Source of the DNA: Primulina eburnea | Taxonomy: Eukaryota; Streptophyta; Magnoliopsida; Lamiales; Gesneriaceae | Direction of reading: 5' to 3' | Assembly (NCBI RefSeq): GCF_022965805.1 | Contig: NC_133103.1 | Location: forward strand, 25,941,462 to 26,005,461 | DNA length: 64,000 nucleotides | In this document: positions 23,759 to 35,372 of the stretch, in pieces | Layout: each line of letters begins with the position of its first letter | Numbering within the stretch: position 1 is the stretch's first letter | Notes under the pieces: model-generated | Told to the model about the DNA's origin: nothing | Database searches by the model: none | The model's input: only the letters and a program-made list of their open reading frames with translations | Translations under genes and position numbers: made by a program

Positions 23759-24592
23759 TGCCATTCTGTAGGGAGTTTTTGAAATAGGAACTGTACCTGG
23801 TACCAATTCAATGCTGAAGTCTATCTCTCTGACTGGAGGCAAACCCGGAATCTCATTTGGGAAGACGTCAGCAAACTCACATACCACTGGCAAATATGCC
23901 AATGTAGGGCTCGATTTCAGTACATCTACTGCATACACAAGGAATCATCTGCTTCTTTCTGTAACAATCGAGTCATAGATAACGCAGATATCAAAGAAAT
24001 TTTGGATCTAGAACCCTTATCATAAAATTTCCATTCATCAGCCATATCAAGTCTGAATCTTACGATCTTCTGAAAACAATCTATGGTAGCTCTGTACTTG
24101 GTCAGCATATCAATACCGATAATACAGTTAAAATCAGACAACCCAAGTACAATACAATCTAACTCAATCTCATGGCCGTCATACTGTAGCACACAATGTT
24201 TAACCTAACTCACAGATATCAAACCTTTCCCCAGAGGAGAAGAGACAGATACTACAGCAGATAATGACTCAGCAGGAAAATCATGTATCAATGCAAAACG
24301 TTCAAAAATAAATGTATGGGATGCACCCGTATCAATCAATACATAGGCAGGATAACCACAAAGAGGACAGTTACCTGCAACAACGTCATCTGGTGCTTTC
24401 TGTGCCTGTTCTTCAGTCAAAGCAAATACTCTGGCATGCTGTCTAGAAGGCTGGCTAACAGTCTGGCTTCCTCCTGGCCTCGGCTGTGACTGAGTAGGTG
24501 CTGGCTAGAAATAGTGAACAACAGATTATCGTCTATCAGGCTGTGCCACTGATCCAGATGATTCAGCTCCCTGGAATCTTTGGGAACTTCTC
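23759..24592 (-). pseudogene. pol: Gypsy F protease and start of RT
   Basis: Minus-strand aspartic protease with an intact VLIDTGASHTFI active site (about 24,340), the flap region FDCIVLGLSDFNCIIGIDML (about 24,120), then the RT linker [23 protein letters not shown] and [10 protein letters not shown] running into solo LTR G. Stops separate the segments. The 5' edge (24,588-24,592, TTCTC) is the target duplication of solo LTR K, which splits this region from gag at 28,115. Of the gypsy elements seen, this is the protease closest to consensus. Confidence 0.88.
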
Positions 24593-25589
24593 TATAACGC
24601 CCCGAAAATTTAATGGTCCACGCGAACCATATGCATGTAATTATTAAATTCCTTTGTATTTTAATTAAATGTTTTAATTGCATTATTTAATTATAGTGTC
24701 AATATTTGCATGTTTAAAATATATTTTTCTATATGATTGCATTAAAATGTATTTTTAAAGGTTATTCGAGTTGCGATCGAGGAACGGAGACCGAGGGCTG
24801 AAAAATAGAAAATGTTTTAATAAGTAATTGTTTTTAATTATTTAAAATATGGATGATGCTTTTTTTAATTTTTAAAAAATAAGGGGTTTTGAGGTGATTT
24901 TATACGCCGGGACGTAAATTTTATCGGTATTGGTTTTTCAACAAGATACGAACTTTTTGGCAACCCGGCTATGAAATTCACAAATTTATTTTAGTAAAAC
25001 TATTTTAATATTTTAATTAAATCCTAATTAAGACTAATGGGCTTAAACTTATTCTTAATGGGCCTAATCTTAATTAAGGAGATAATTAACTATTTAATAT
25101 GTTAAACATATACCCCAAACCCTACACATGTACACGCGACACACTCAATCAAATTCAGAATTCTCTCCACCAATTCACAACACACACCACACGGAATAGT
25201 GAAGGGAAAAATCGGGAGTTTGAAGTAAAATTCAATCTAGACTCTCCTCGCCGCCGTTCTTCGTCCCCAACGTTTATTCGTGCGTTTAATACGCAAAGGC
25301 ACGCCATATTATCTTTTTACTCATCATCACACCATAGTATTTGTTTATGCATGATTTTTTAAAATAAAAACATAGCACACAAGTTTAATTCTCGTAACTA
25401 CATGCTTATGTGTTCTAAATTAGTGTTTTTAATTTCCAAAATCATGTTTTTATGTGTTTAAAAGGGCTGCCATGATTAGGACTTGATCAAGCATGAATTT
25501 ACACAAGTTTTAGAGTCATTAAAAGCAACAAAACGCAGCACATAGACAGAAACACCAAGCTGGAAACACCTTTCTGTCAAGGATTTTAA

Positions 25590-26350
25590 GAGGCAAGGCT
25601 TTTTGAGTTGGGTGGCTGGGCTTGTGTTTGGTTGGGACCAGGGACTGGCTAGGGACCTTTTTGAGTCAAGAGAAGAGTCCTAGCCACTCTAGGACTCGAA
25701 AACCAGGGGCTGGGAGGAGTCCTTGCCAAGAAGGACTCCACCCGAGAGTTTTAAGGGAGGAAGGCGTAGGTTCTGGTATGGCTGGGAAAAGGGGGCTCGC
25801 GGCTGGCCTGGGGTCGAGCCAGGTGGGTCCTTTAGGGTCTAAGGATGGTGGTCCAGTGTGGGGCAGGAGCTGGAGTGGCTTGGGTCACTGCTGGCACGAG
25901 CTTAAGACATGAAAACGTGAGAGGAGATGGGTCACGCGAGGCTGCTGCCACTGGTTCAGTGGTTAGCTGCTCACGTCCAGGGGCTTGGGTTGGTCTGGGC
26001 TTGGTCTGGGCGTGTCCAGGGAAGGTTAGGGTCATGGGTGGTCAGTGGTTAGAGGTCTGTAAGGGTCCTAGACTAAGTGGGAGCCCTATTGTTCTAGGGA
26101 ACTCACGTACACACACATGCAACACATGGTTTGAGTTTCCAGGATCGTTTTGGGCCAGGCCAGGGCTGGTTTTACGGGCAGGACTTGGTCGGGAGGGTGC
26201 CTAGATGGGTTGGCTAGGTTTTGGTTCAAGGTGGCTCGGGCGTGGCTCGGGTAAATTAGGAGATAGCTCGGTGTGTTCGTCGAAGGGTCAAAAACGAGAT
26301 TAATTAAGCCAAAATTGATTCCATGGGCCCATGGGGGTGGCTCATGACTT
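25590..26350. repeat. GC-rich island with hairpins in solo LTR K
   Basis: Strongly G-rich on the plus strand against AT-rich surroundings. Two clear hairpins: GAGTCCTAG (25,675) with CTAGGACTC (25,689), and GGAGTCCTT with AAGGACTCC (25,716-25,739). Short direct repeats (TTGGTCTGGGC, GGGACTGGCTAGGGAC) also occur. I found no protein family in it. Confidence 0.7.
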
Positions 26351-26999
26351 GGAAGGGTAGAATAAATCTTAAAAATGCTATGTGTAAAATTTGGGATCAA
26401 AATAACAAGTTTTGGATTTATTCGGAATTTAATCGCCGCACGAAACGCTAATTAACGAGTTAATTAATAAGGCTAGTTTTAAGCCTTATAAAATTATGAA
26501 AAACTAGGTTTAAGCTTAAATAATTATTATAAGTCTAAGTTTTTAATTTGGGAATTTTATATTAAGGTTTGGTTTAATTCAGGATTAAAACGTATTAATA
26601 CGTCACATTTAAAGAATAAATTTAAAAGTTCTCGATTTAAGCTAAATAAAAATATGAGAAAATTCATGTAGGCTTAAATAATTATTTGGGACATGTTAGA
26701 GTCAATGAAATTAAGAAAATGTCAAAAACGAGAAATTATACGTCCAGGGGTAAAACGGTAATTTTACACCTAGAAATTAGTAAACGTCATGGCAGTGTCC
26801 TAAATGCTATTTTTTTATGCTAATATGATTATTTTCCATAATTATGGATGTTTATGAATTTTTATATGTTATTATGTAAAATTTAAATGTTTCTGAATTT
26901 TTAATATGTTAAAATGTTTATTTTAAAACGTTTATGTTTTTTTATGATTTTTATATGTTAAAACGTTTATTTTTAAATGTCTATGATTTTTATGATTTA

Positions 27000-27122
27000 A
27001 AAATGGGCATTTAAAAGACATGTTGCATGCTTGGTTTCAAAAATAAAACGATATGTAATTTAAAAATGGGCATTTAAAAGACATGTTGCATGCTTGGTTT
27101 CAAAAATAAAACGATATGTATA
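27000..27122. repeat. About 61-bp tandem duplication in solo LTR K
   Basis: A block beginning AAAATGGGCATTTAAAAGAC and ending AAACGATATGTA occurs twice in direct succession with essentially no differences, so it is recent. It is followed at 27,240-27,500 by a degenerate GAATACGAATATG-type repeat. Confidence 0.9.
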
Positions 27123-27239
27123 TACATGATTTTTAGTAAGTGATGATAACATGTTGAAGGATGTGAAGGGATTGTGACTACTACATGTTGGAGATATCGT
27201 GAGGGTTATGGTCCCAGTGGTAGCCCGACGATCGTGTTT

Positions 27240-27500
27240 CCTTGGATACGGATACGAATACGAATACGTGATTCGAATACGAATATGTTAATACGTAGGC
27301 CAAGGCCCAGTTGACCGGTGAGAGTGTTGCTGGTGTCCCCGCAGCCCAGTACTGTGGTTTTCTTTAGATGGATCCATCGCCCAATACGTTTAAGAATACG
27401 AGTCACAATCACGATCTGAATTCAACAAACACGAACATGAATACGAATACGAATATGGATACGAATATGGATATGCATATGAATATGAATACGAATATGA
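27240..27500. repeat. Degenerate GAATACGAATA repeat
   Basis: Hexamer-like runs of ATACGA/ATATGA at 27,245-27,290 and again at 27,415-27,510, all within solo LTR K. CpG-to-TpG differences among units are visible. Confidence 0.8.
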
Positions 27501-28114
27501 ATATGAATATGTTTATGTTTTTATGAAAATGTTTTTATGCATCATGAAAATGTTTACAAAAACGTTTATTCTTAAAGTTTATGCATCTTCATGAAAACGA
27601 TATTTTAAGTACAAGTATTTTTCACTGTTATATGTTAATTGTATTACGTATTACTCGTTATCAAGAATATGACGTGTTGAGTCTTTAGACTCACTAGGTG
27701 TGATTGATGCAGGTGATATTGATTATGATAATGATAATGGAGGTTTGATGGTTGACTTTGCTGGACTGAAGGTGCACATAACCCGATGACCGACGTTATT
27801 TTTCCGCACTAGTTATGATTACGATTTTAAATGATGTTAAAGATATTTTTATGACTTTTATGTTATGAGAGATTTTTGAGAGGTTATAGTATGGGCTATA
27901 CTTTTCAAATAATGTTTTTAGGTTGGTAAAATGTTTGACGATTTTATTCTTTAAAATATTTTCCTTTGGATTTTCAAATGTTAGTTTGTTGATTTATTTT
28001 AAAATGATGTCAAAAATATTTTATGCTTGTGTAACCAATTCGGCCGATGCTAAGTGAGGTTTGAAAAAAAAAATTCTAGTACTTTTAAAGCAATAAAAAG
28101 GGCAGGGCGTTTCA

Positions 28115-28987
28115 TTCTCTGTGGACAGACTCTAGCAAAATGTCCCTGTTGTCTGCAGATGCGACAACTACCAAACACTCCTTGGCATTGCTCTGTGGGA
28201 TGTCTCCCTCCGCAAGTTCTGCAATAAGCCCCTGTATAACTGTGTCTGGAACTACTGGAGCTAGAAGAACTGCTTCCAGAATTCTTAAACTGCTTCCCTC
28301 TGGTTTTCAACTGATATCTCTTTCCACTGCTACTACTGTCACTCTCAAATCTGGGAGGGGGTTGATGGACTTGAGTAGTAGATGGCTGCTGTGGGCTCGG
28401 TGCTGGTACAACATACAAAGCTCATTTCTGTCTGATCAGACCCGCTTCTGCTCCTTTGTGTTCACCAATGTAAAGATCTCAGGATTCAGCCCATTAATGA
28501 ACTGATCAGCAATAGCTTCGTCATTCTCAGCCACGTGTGGTGCAAAACGCAACAAGGTAGAGAACTTGGCCACATATTCTTCTATATTCAACTGACCCTG
28601 TCTCAAATTTGCAAACTCTGCACCCTTGTCCTTTCTGTACGACACTGGGAAAAATCTTTGATAAAATTCAGCCTTAAAGATGTCCCAGGTAATAACTGTA
28701 CCTCGATGCTCCAAAGTCCTCTTTGTCATGAGCCACCAATTCTTTGCAACATCATGCAACTGGTGCCCAATTAGTCTGACTCGGCGATCATCACAGTAAT
28801 CCAATGAATCAAACAACATTTCTATGTCATCTAACCAACTCTTACAATGAACAGAAGTTGTTGTTCCTCTCAGTGTTGGTGGTTTTAACAACTGAAACCT
28901 CTTCAGTAGCGTTTCCATTGGTGTTGCTGTAACATCCATCGGATTGGCTTAGGTACTGCCCTGTTTTGGGACTCTTCGAGGAGGCAT
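28115..28987 (-). pseudogene. gag: Gypsy F gag
   Basis: Minus strand from ATG at 28,987 (MPPRRVPKQGST, then a stop), with a long open frame 28,939-28,436 holding the Retrotrans_gag-like domain (WLDDIEMLFDSL, WWLMTKRTLE, the FANLRQGQLNIEEY run). A frameshifted frame (28,418-28,115) has a Ser-rich linker and two knuckles, CRTCGGRHPTEQC and CRICRQQGHFARVC, both with all zinc ligands present. It is split from protease by solo LTR K. Confidence 0.9.
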
Positions 28988-29268
28988 ATCTGATTATAAA
29001 AAGGGTTAGCAATCACATTTGACAAATCTGTCTCAGTCCTCTTCTGATCAACTTACCTCTAATCAAGAATCGGTTCTAATTCATTCTCAATAGTACACGT
29101 TACCAATCAAATCAGTTAATCAGATAAACATGTATTTCAAAGCAGTAAAACATAATGGATTGCTATCATGCAAAAGAAAGTAAGAAAACTCAATCTACCC
29201 TCTCACTAGCTTTTATCTTAGTCTAAGGAACCTATAGTTCTGGAACCTACTGCTCTGATACCACCTGC
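28988..29268 (-). promoter_or_regulatory. Gypsy F leader and primer-binding site
   Basis: The minus-strand TGGTATCAGAGCA (about 29,250-29,262) sits beside the 5' LTR and matches initiator tRNA-Met. The leader to gag is AT-rich and shows nothing else. Confidence 0.85.
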
Positions 29269-31064
29269 TGTGGGGACTCAGACGCTAATTCATTTCTTAA
29301 TCATTTTTGAGAATAATTGGATCAATTCAAATAACTTGGTCTATTTCTTAAAAAAAATACAATTGCGGAACATAATAGAAACAATTTGATATACATGTCA
29401 AAATAAAAGTACAACATTTCTTTAGTCTTGTACTACAATATGTTATAACAAACTCATGTTCTTTCACTACAAATCAAGTATTGAAAGTAACTCTACTTCT
29501 GAATCCGGATCTCCACGCTAAAATATAATCTCTCATCCTCGTCTTGACCCTGATCTTGTCCCACTTGTTGTCATGCACACATACAAACACAACAACAGCC
29601 GGATAACTCCGGTGAGAATAATATTCCCAGTATAAAAAACGTATACATGCAATCATATAAAAACATATATAAAAGCATATAACAATCATCAATAACATGT
29701 ATCAATCTGAATCAGGAAATGATATAAAACTATAACACAAAATCATATATCTGACTCAACTCTGATCTAGTCTAGTCTAGGGATCCCGGTTCCCGGACGT
29801 TGGCATATCATATCGAATCTCAGCAATAGAAGTCGATCTACTTCTAAGCAAAATCGATATCAACCAATCATACAATGTCTAGGCACCTCTGCCCAAGACT
29901 TGGCACCTCTGCCAATGACTCGTTCTCGTAATCTATCTTCTATTCTCTGCTATTCTATAAGTCAATAGAATAGACATACACATTCAAATAATACAACAAT
30001 ATTAAAACAATAACAAACAAGTATGTGGTTTAGGAAGAGTCAAGTATAACTCGAGTCAATCTCCCGGTTAACATTGATTTATACCTTTCTCTTGTCGATC
30101 TGATGAAGTTTAAGTCTCGAATTCGAAGCCTGTCAATACACAATCTGGCAATGACAATATCGAGGAGTATAATATCAATACACCACTCAAATCAATACTG
30201 GATATAATCAGAACTCAATCTAATTTTGTTTCAACGGCATAACTACACAATCTCAATAAACCCAGCAATACAAATTAACAGATATCAATTCCCACAACTC
30301 ATAATCGATAACAATACAAATCTGATATCAAATCTCAATCAAATCCATTCTGAAAATTATAACAATTTCATATTGTATCTGTTCTTCAATCTGATTTCGA
30401 TCATACGATGTCTACTATGTCAAGAACAAAATATATCAATCATATCTGATTCCTTTAATAGCATATTTTCAAATCATATCAAAACGTAGTAAAACTTACG
30501 TCCGTGTGTAGCTCTTGTCGAGAGGATCACAGAAATATGTCCAGATCGAAAATCGGACGAATGAAATTTGAACAAATCTCTTTCTAATCTTCGAAGAAAT
30601 TTGGTGCTTTTTGGAAGTCCTCGTTTCTTTCCTTGACATCGGATGGATTTGAGTGACTTGTTATATATATATATATATTGCATGTCCAAGGCCAAGTGGC
30701 TTATACCAAGTACTTCACGTCTCGCGCATATGCGCAACCCTCTTCGGCGCATATATGCGAGACCTACTGGTCTCTGCCCTAATCTTTTCGGCAGCTCATA
30801 TGCGCGAGACCTACTGTCTCCGCAAAAATCTTCCCGCACAGCTCGCCCATATGCGCATACTCACTTCGCGCATATGTGCGAGGTCCTCTGCCCATCTCGC
30901 TCATATGCGCGCATCGGTGCCGCGCATATGCGCGAGGTGTTCTGTTCTCGCACATCGAATATCACATGCAAACTCAAATCAAGTCTCGGAGGTGTCCTTC
31001 ATAATCATATCAATTCAAAATCAATAATCTCAGATTAACAGCAACATAAATCTTGGGCATTACA
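29269..31064 (-). repeat. Gypsy F 5' LTR
   Basis: 1,796-bp minus-strand LTR with termini TGTAATGCCC...GAGTCCCCACA. It is related to the C and G LTRs (shared block CTCTCATCCTCNTCTTGACCCTGATC, GCATGACAACAAGTGGGAC) but diverged. It is inserted in E gag; AATGT (31,065-31,069) would be the target duplication, its partner lost with F's 3' end. It carries a palindrome array at 30,720-30,950 and a short TA tract at 30,660. Confidence 0.88.
30720..30950. repeat. GCGCATATGCGC palindrome array (F LTR)
   Basis: Seven or eight CATATG-centred palindromes (some degraded, for example GCTCATATGCGC) with GAGACCTACTG/GAGGTCCTCTGCCC spacers. This is the third lineage of the same LTR family to show the array. 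Confidence 0.88.
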
Positions 31065-32113
31065 AATGTCGTATCTGCGTTCACCTCCTGAGCATGCATG
31101 GCGAACACCCTGCCCTGGGTTGGCTGCTTCCATTGTGTGCACTCCTTCAACTAGTGGTCACTTGCCTCGCACTTAAAACATTTGCCTGACTCATATAAAC
31201 ACTGCCCCGTATGTTGGCGGTGGAATTTCGGGCACATTGGGTACTCAACGGGTCTCTGCGGAGCCTTCTGCTGTGGAACTGGGCCCTTGGATTTCTGTGG
31301 TCCTTGGAAAGGCTTCTTCCTTTGCTGCCCATGGAAGGGCCTCTTAAACTGATGTCGCTGCTGTTGCTGCAGCGCCTGATAGGGCCTCTTGCCCTGCGTG
31401 TCATTTTCAATGTCTCTCTGATCCTGTTCTACTGCAAAAGCTCTAGACACGGAAACTGTGTAGGTAGTAGGACCAGCAACTCGAACGTCACGGCGCAAGA
31501 CGCAACCCATCCATAAAATGCCTTAGCTTCTCCCGGACATCATTTGCAATTAGGAGCACAAAGTAACACCCCCTCTCAAACTTCCTCACAAACTTTGCTA
31601 AACTGCTGTCTCCATGTCGCAGCGCCATGAACTCCCTGGTCAACCTGGATCGTACTTCCTCAGTGATGTACTTGGAGTAGAACACCTCTTTGAACCCATT
31701 ACACGTCAGAGTCTAAAAGTTCACCGATACTGACGCAATCTCCCACCACAATCTGGCGTCCCCTGTCAGAAGGATCGTGGCACCCCTGACTCGGCATGCA
31801 TCTGCCAGCTCCATGAAATCAAAGATTACTTCGTTGGACTTAATCCATCCTTCAGCTATCATCGGTTCAGTGGTCCCCGAAACTCCTTCGGATTCATCCT
31901 CCTAAATCTTTCATACACAGCCTCCAGTCGTGGCCTTGCCCCTGCATCTACTGCAGCCTGGTTCCCCGCAAACTGTGCGAAGAACTGTGTCATACCTGCA
32001 AGCATTTGCTCTTGCATATTTGGGGGTGGAGGAGGATGAGCGTCTCTCCCCTCATCGCGATTCTCCCTGTCCTCCTCTCTTGCTTCCGGGTTAATCAAGC
32101 ATCTAGGAGGCAT
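31065..32113 (-). pseudogene. gag: Gypsy E gag (A-related), interrupted by F
   Basis: Minus strand from ATG at 32,113: MPPRCLINPEAREED..., a Pro-rich stretch, the MTQFFAQFAGN helix, then (across frameshifts) GDARLWWE, YITEEVRSRLTREFM, a Gln-rich linker and knuckles CPKFHRQHTGQC and CFKCEASDH..KEC. It closely resembles A gag, including the N-terminus at 35,303, but runs in the opposite orientation. At least three stops or frameshifts. The C-terminus (GRVFAMHAQEVN) is cut by F at 31,065. Confidence 0.88.
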
Positions 32114-32352
32114 ACTGTTTTAATAATTTACCCAACACGTAAACCCACATGCATGAACATAATAATAATATCATAAGATGCAAGTAATTTGAATTTAAAC
32201 ATGAAAATGCTGGAACCATGACTCGATACTTACTAAATAACATAGTTTAAAATATGAAAACTTACAGACTTGAGGTGTGAATTCGCGAGCTTCTCGCAAC
32301 TGGTAGTAGGCGTAACCCTTTATAAGAACAGCGCTCTGATACCAACTATAAC
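32114..32352 (-). promoter_or_regulatory. Gypsy E leader, PBS and last bases of its 5' LTR
   Basis: The minus-strand GTTGGTATCAGAGC (about 32,333-32,346) is the initiator tRNA-Met primer site. The bases beyond it read GTTATA, the end of E's own 5' LTR. Element A starts at 32,353, so only about six bases of the E LTR remain on this side. ATAAC (32,348-32,352) would be the target duplication. Confidence 0.75.
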
Positions 32353-33782
32353 TGTAGTGCCCAAATTCAGTACACGTAAAACCCATGCAATTATTTAATT
32401 ATTAAAGCATTTATTTAATTTTAAAATGAGTCTTAGTGATGCATGATTTAATTAAATGCATTATTTTAAATTATTTATGTTTATGTGATTCAAGTTAAAA
32501 TATTTCATGAGTTTCGTGTTTCAGGCGATTAGTCGAGGCGGGATCGAGGAAAAGACCGGCGACGATTTTTGGAGAAAATTTTTAATGAGTTATTTTATTT
32601 TAAATTAGGGATGGGGCATTTTAATTAATTTATGAAGTGTTAGTCTTCTAAAGCCTAATTTATTTATTAGGTGATTTTAAGATTTAAAACCTGTAAAGAT
32701 TTAGTGCTATTGCTCGGGGTTTATCTTTAAAGATTAGTAGGAATAGTATTTTAATTAATTTGTTAATTGAGTTAACATTTTAATTAGTATCTTGTTTAGC
32801 ATGGTTAATGGTGTAATTAAGAAAAACTTTCCCTTTTTACCTAGCAAACTCACGCACACACCCATTTTCACACACACACACACACTCAGGTAACACACAC
32901 ACACAATCACTTTCAGATTTTTAATATTTTGAGAGGAGAAAAACCTAGGGTTCTTTTCCCAAGAGAGCAGCCGCCCTCCCCTTCTTTTCCAGCACCTTTT
33001 CGTTGGTTTTCTTCAAGGATTTTAGCGACACGTTCGTCCCGGATCCAGCCTCGCTCCGTTCTCGTTTCGGCATCGCCGTATCGTGAGTTTTTCATATAAA
33101 AAAGGCACATATATACGATTTTTCTTGCGTCGATCATGTCATAGTATGTGGTGCGATGTTTTATGTGTAAAAATATTTGTGAAGTGTAAGGTTTGAGCAG
33201 AAATTTTTTAGATCGCATTTGAAACGGTTTTTGGATCACCAATCTCGATTTTTGCTGTCATATTTAAAACGGCAATCTTTCAGTCGTGATTTTGAGAAAA
33301 CTTTAAACACATAAAACTTAGAACTTTTCGATACCTTCGATTTGACAGTAAAATAGAATTATTTGGATAAAAATTGAGTGAGTTATGGTGTTTTTCATGG
33401 GACTGCTCAAACTGCATTTTTCAGAAAATTATGTATTGATGTGTTCTTAAAGTTTTATTTTTGCAGGCTTCGTTGGGGATCGACGGGTGATTGTTGCTGA
33501 ATTTAGGTATGTTTATTATTATGTTGGGTTGGTGTTTGGTATGCCGGTTAGTGTCGATAGGCACTTGAATTCATTAGAAGTCGTAGGAAACGATTTGGTG
33601 TCAATTTCCGTGATTTTGAGATTTGTGTTGTGTTAGGATTGGCGTTGTGTTTCGTTGTGTTTGTACAGGTTGTATCAATGTGGTAGCATCCTAGGATGGG
33701 TCTCATGGTGTTGGTTCATAGTCCGTCCAATCGGGTCTAGAACGTTAAGCAGCACATTTACTGAAATTTCGTGGGTTTTCTA

Positions 33783-33985
33783 CTACCGCGGGTTCACGGA
33801 CCCCGACACGGACCCTTACACGGGGTCCGTGCCTTTATTTTCTTTGAAGTGACTTTTTACAGAGTCTACATGGACCCTTAGACGGACCCTGACACGGGGT
33901 CCCTGTCCTCCCTTTTCTTCGAGTATACAGTTACAGTACCTACACGAACCCGGACCCGGAGGGGTGCACAGGGTCCGTGTACTCC
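33783..33985. repeat. CACGGACCC/GGGTCCGTG hairpin cluster in A LTR
   Basis: Three units about 75 bp apart (33,794-33,832, 33,870-33,903, 33,944-33,980), each with GGACCC/ACGGACCC and its complement GGGTCC(GTG) separated by a short loop. GC-rich in an AT-rich LTR. It sits in the same general place as the CATATG palindromes of the C family. Confidence 0.85.
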
Positions 33986-34334
33986 AGTTTTTGGGAAATA
34001 CTTTATTGATTGTTTTCGGGTTTATGTCATGGATTAGTACGATGATTAAACGAGGTCAAGTCCAGAGCAAACTAGAATGTCATAAGATATTTATTCACTT
34101 CGGTGGTGAGCTCGAGTACCTACGTCTAAGTTATGCAAGAAGTATTTTAAACTCATGTTAGAATGTTGCAGCATTGGCCCCAAGCGAGATCCAATGAATC
34201 CCTCAACGCCAAATAAGTATGTTTGACGTGTAAAAGAAAGTATTTCAAGTTTTTGAGGTATGCTAAATGTCTTGTGAACAATTATGTATGGGATTGGAAA
34301 GCGGAAAAGTATGACCGGGGAACTATCCACCCCG

Positions 34335-34425
34335 TTAAAGCATGAACGAATTTAGATTAGGATTGGAAAGCGTTAAAGCATGAACGGGGACCAATCCACG
34401 TGTTAAAGCATGAACGGGGATCTCA
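34335..34425. repeat. Tandem GTTAAAGCATGAACGGGGA repeat in A LTR
   Basis: Three imperfect copies of an about 19-bp unit, separated by variable spacers (GATTGGAAAGC, CCAATCCACGT). Confidence 0.85.
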
Positions 34426-35067
34426 TGTATGTGGCAGTGGATTTTTCCGTTCAGCCGAGTACTGTGGTTTAGTCTGATCAGGCGATTTATGTTATGGGTC
34501 ACTTGCTTTGAAACATGCCTTTGCGCGAAATAATGAAGTTTATGGATGTTCATGTATGTAAAAGTACGCAAGTACGTTTAAGAAAGGTTTTATGCTTATG
34601 GCACGTCTATATATGTACGTATGTAAGTTCAAGTTTAAGTGCAAGTTCAAGTCCATGTATGTACGCTCTATTTTAAAGTTTCATGTGGTTTTATTACGTA
34701 TTACCCGTCACTTCCAGTTTATACATGTTGAGTCTTTAAACTCACTAGACTTGATCGATGCAGGTGAGGATGATTTCGAGGAGACGAAGGGTGGGGACCA
34801 AGGAGCAGGCTTGGACTGAGCAGGTGGCTAGACCCGAGGACTGCCCAAGTTTTTAAGTGGTTATGAAAAATCAAATACTCTGATTTCACGCTACAGGTTA
34901 TGAGATTTTAAACAACTACTTTTGTCAAACTTTATTTTAGATCTTTTGTTGCAACTACTTTTGGGACATACAGTTTATTTTATCGAATTTTGAAGGTTCG
35001 CCTTTTATTTAAGAATTTTTTTAATTTTTTCGCAAATTTTTAGTAGTAAAAAGTACGGTACGTTACA

Positions 35068-35372
35068 GTTGGTATTAGAGCGGTGTTCTTATAAATGGTT
35101 ATGTCTACTACTAGTCGCAAGAAGCTCACGAAGTCACACCTCAAGTCTGTAAGTTTTAAGGTTTTAAATTTATGTTATGTAGTAAGCATTAAGTCATGAT
35201 TTCAGCATGTCCATATTTTACGCTCAAATTACGTGCATCTTATGTCATTGATATCATGTTCATGCATGTTGGATTTAAGTGTTCGGTAAATTGTGTAACA
35301 GTATGCCTCTTAGCTGTGTGATTGACCGTGAAGCAAGGGAAGAGGGCCAAGAGCCTCGAGATGAGGAGAGGG
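35068..35372 (+). pseudogene. gag: Gypsy A PBS, leader and gag N-terminus
   Basis: The PBS TGGTATTAGAGCGG (35,070-35,083) has one change from the usual TGGTATCAGAGC. The gag starts at ATG 35,303 (MPLSCVIDREAREEGQEPRDEER), matching E gag MPPRCLINPEAREED. It is cut after 23 codons by element B; GAGGG 35,368-35,372 is one target-duplication copy. The frame resumes at 43,817. Confidence 0.88.

Larger units (their letters stand above)
24593..28114 (+). repeat. Solo LTR K, 3.5 kb, in F gag-pol
   Basis: It is flanked by perfect TTCTC repeats (24,588-24,592 and 28,115-28,119) with termini TATAACGCCCCG...CAGGGCGTTTCA, a long imperfect inverted terminal match (TGTAACGCCC/GGGCGTTACA type). No PBS-gag-pol lies within, so it reads as a solo LTR of another Tekay-like element. 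GAGTCTTTAGACTCACTAG near 27,680, followed by GATGCAGGTGA, resembles a block at about 34,730 in the A LTR. It contains a GC-rich island (about 25,590-26,350) and a duplicated block at 27,000-27,120. Small ORFs in the island show no family motif. Confidence 0.85.
32353..35067 (+). repeat. Gypsy A 5' LTR
   Basis: 2,715-bp plus-strand LTR, TGTAGTGCCC...GGTACGTTACA, followed by a PBS. The first 350 bp match the A 3' LTR pieces at 57,731-58,078 and 711-1,060. Inside are a CA tract (about 32,865-32,910), a GC-rich hairpin cluster (33,783-33,985), a tandem GTTAAAGCATGAACGGGGA repeat (34,335-34,425) and the GAGTCTTTAAACTCACTAG block (34,730). Small ORFs within are not supported as genes. Confidence 0.9.

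Noticed and set aside
25622..26204. Possible captured gene exon in the G-rich island
   Set aside because: Overlapping short ORFs on both strands, no recognisable domain, and the island lies inside a TSD-flanked LTR.
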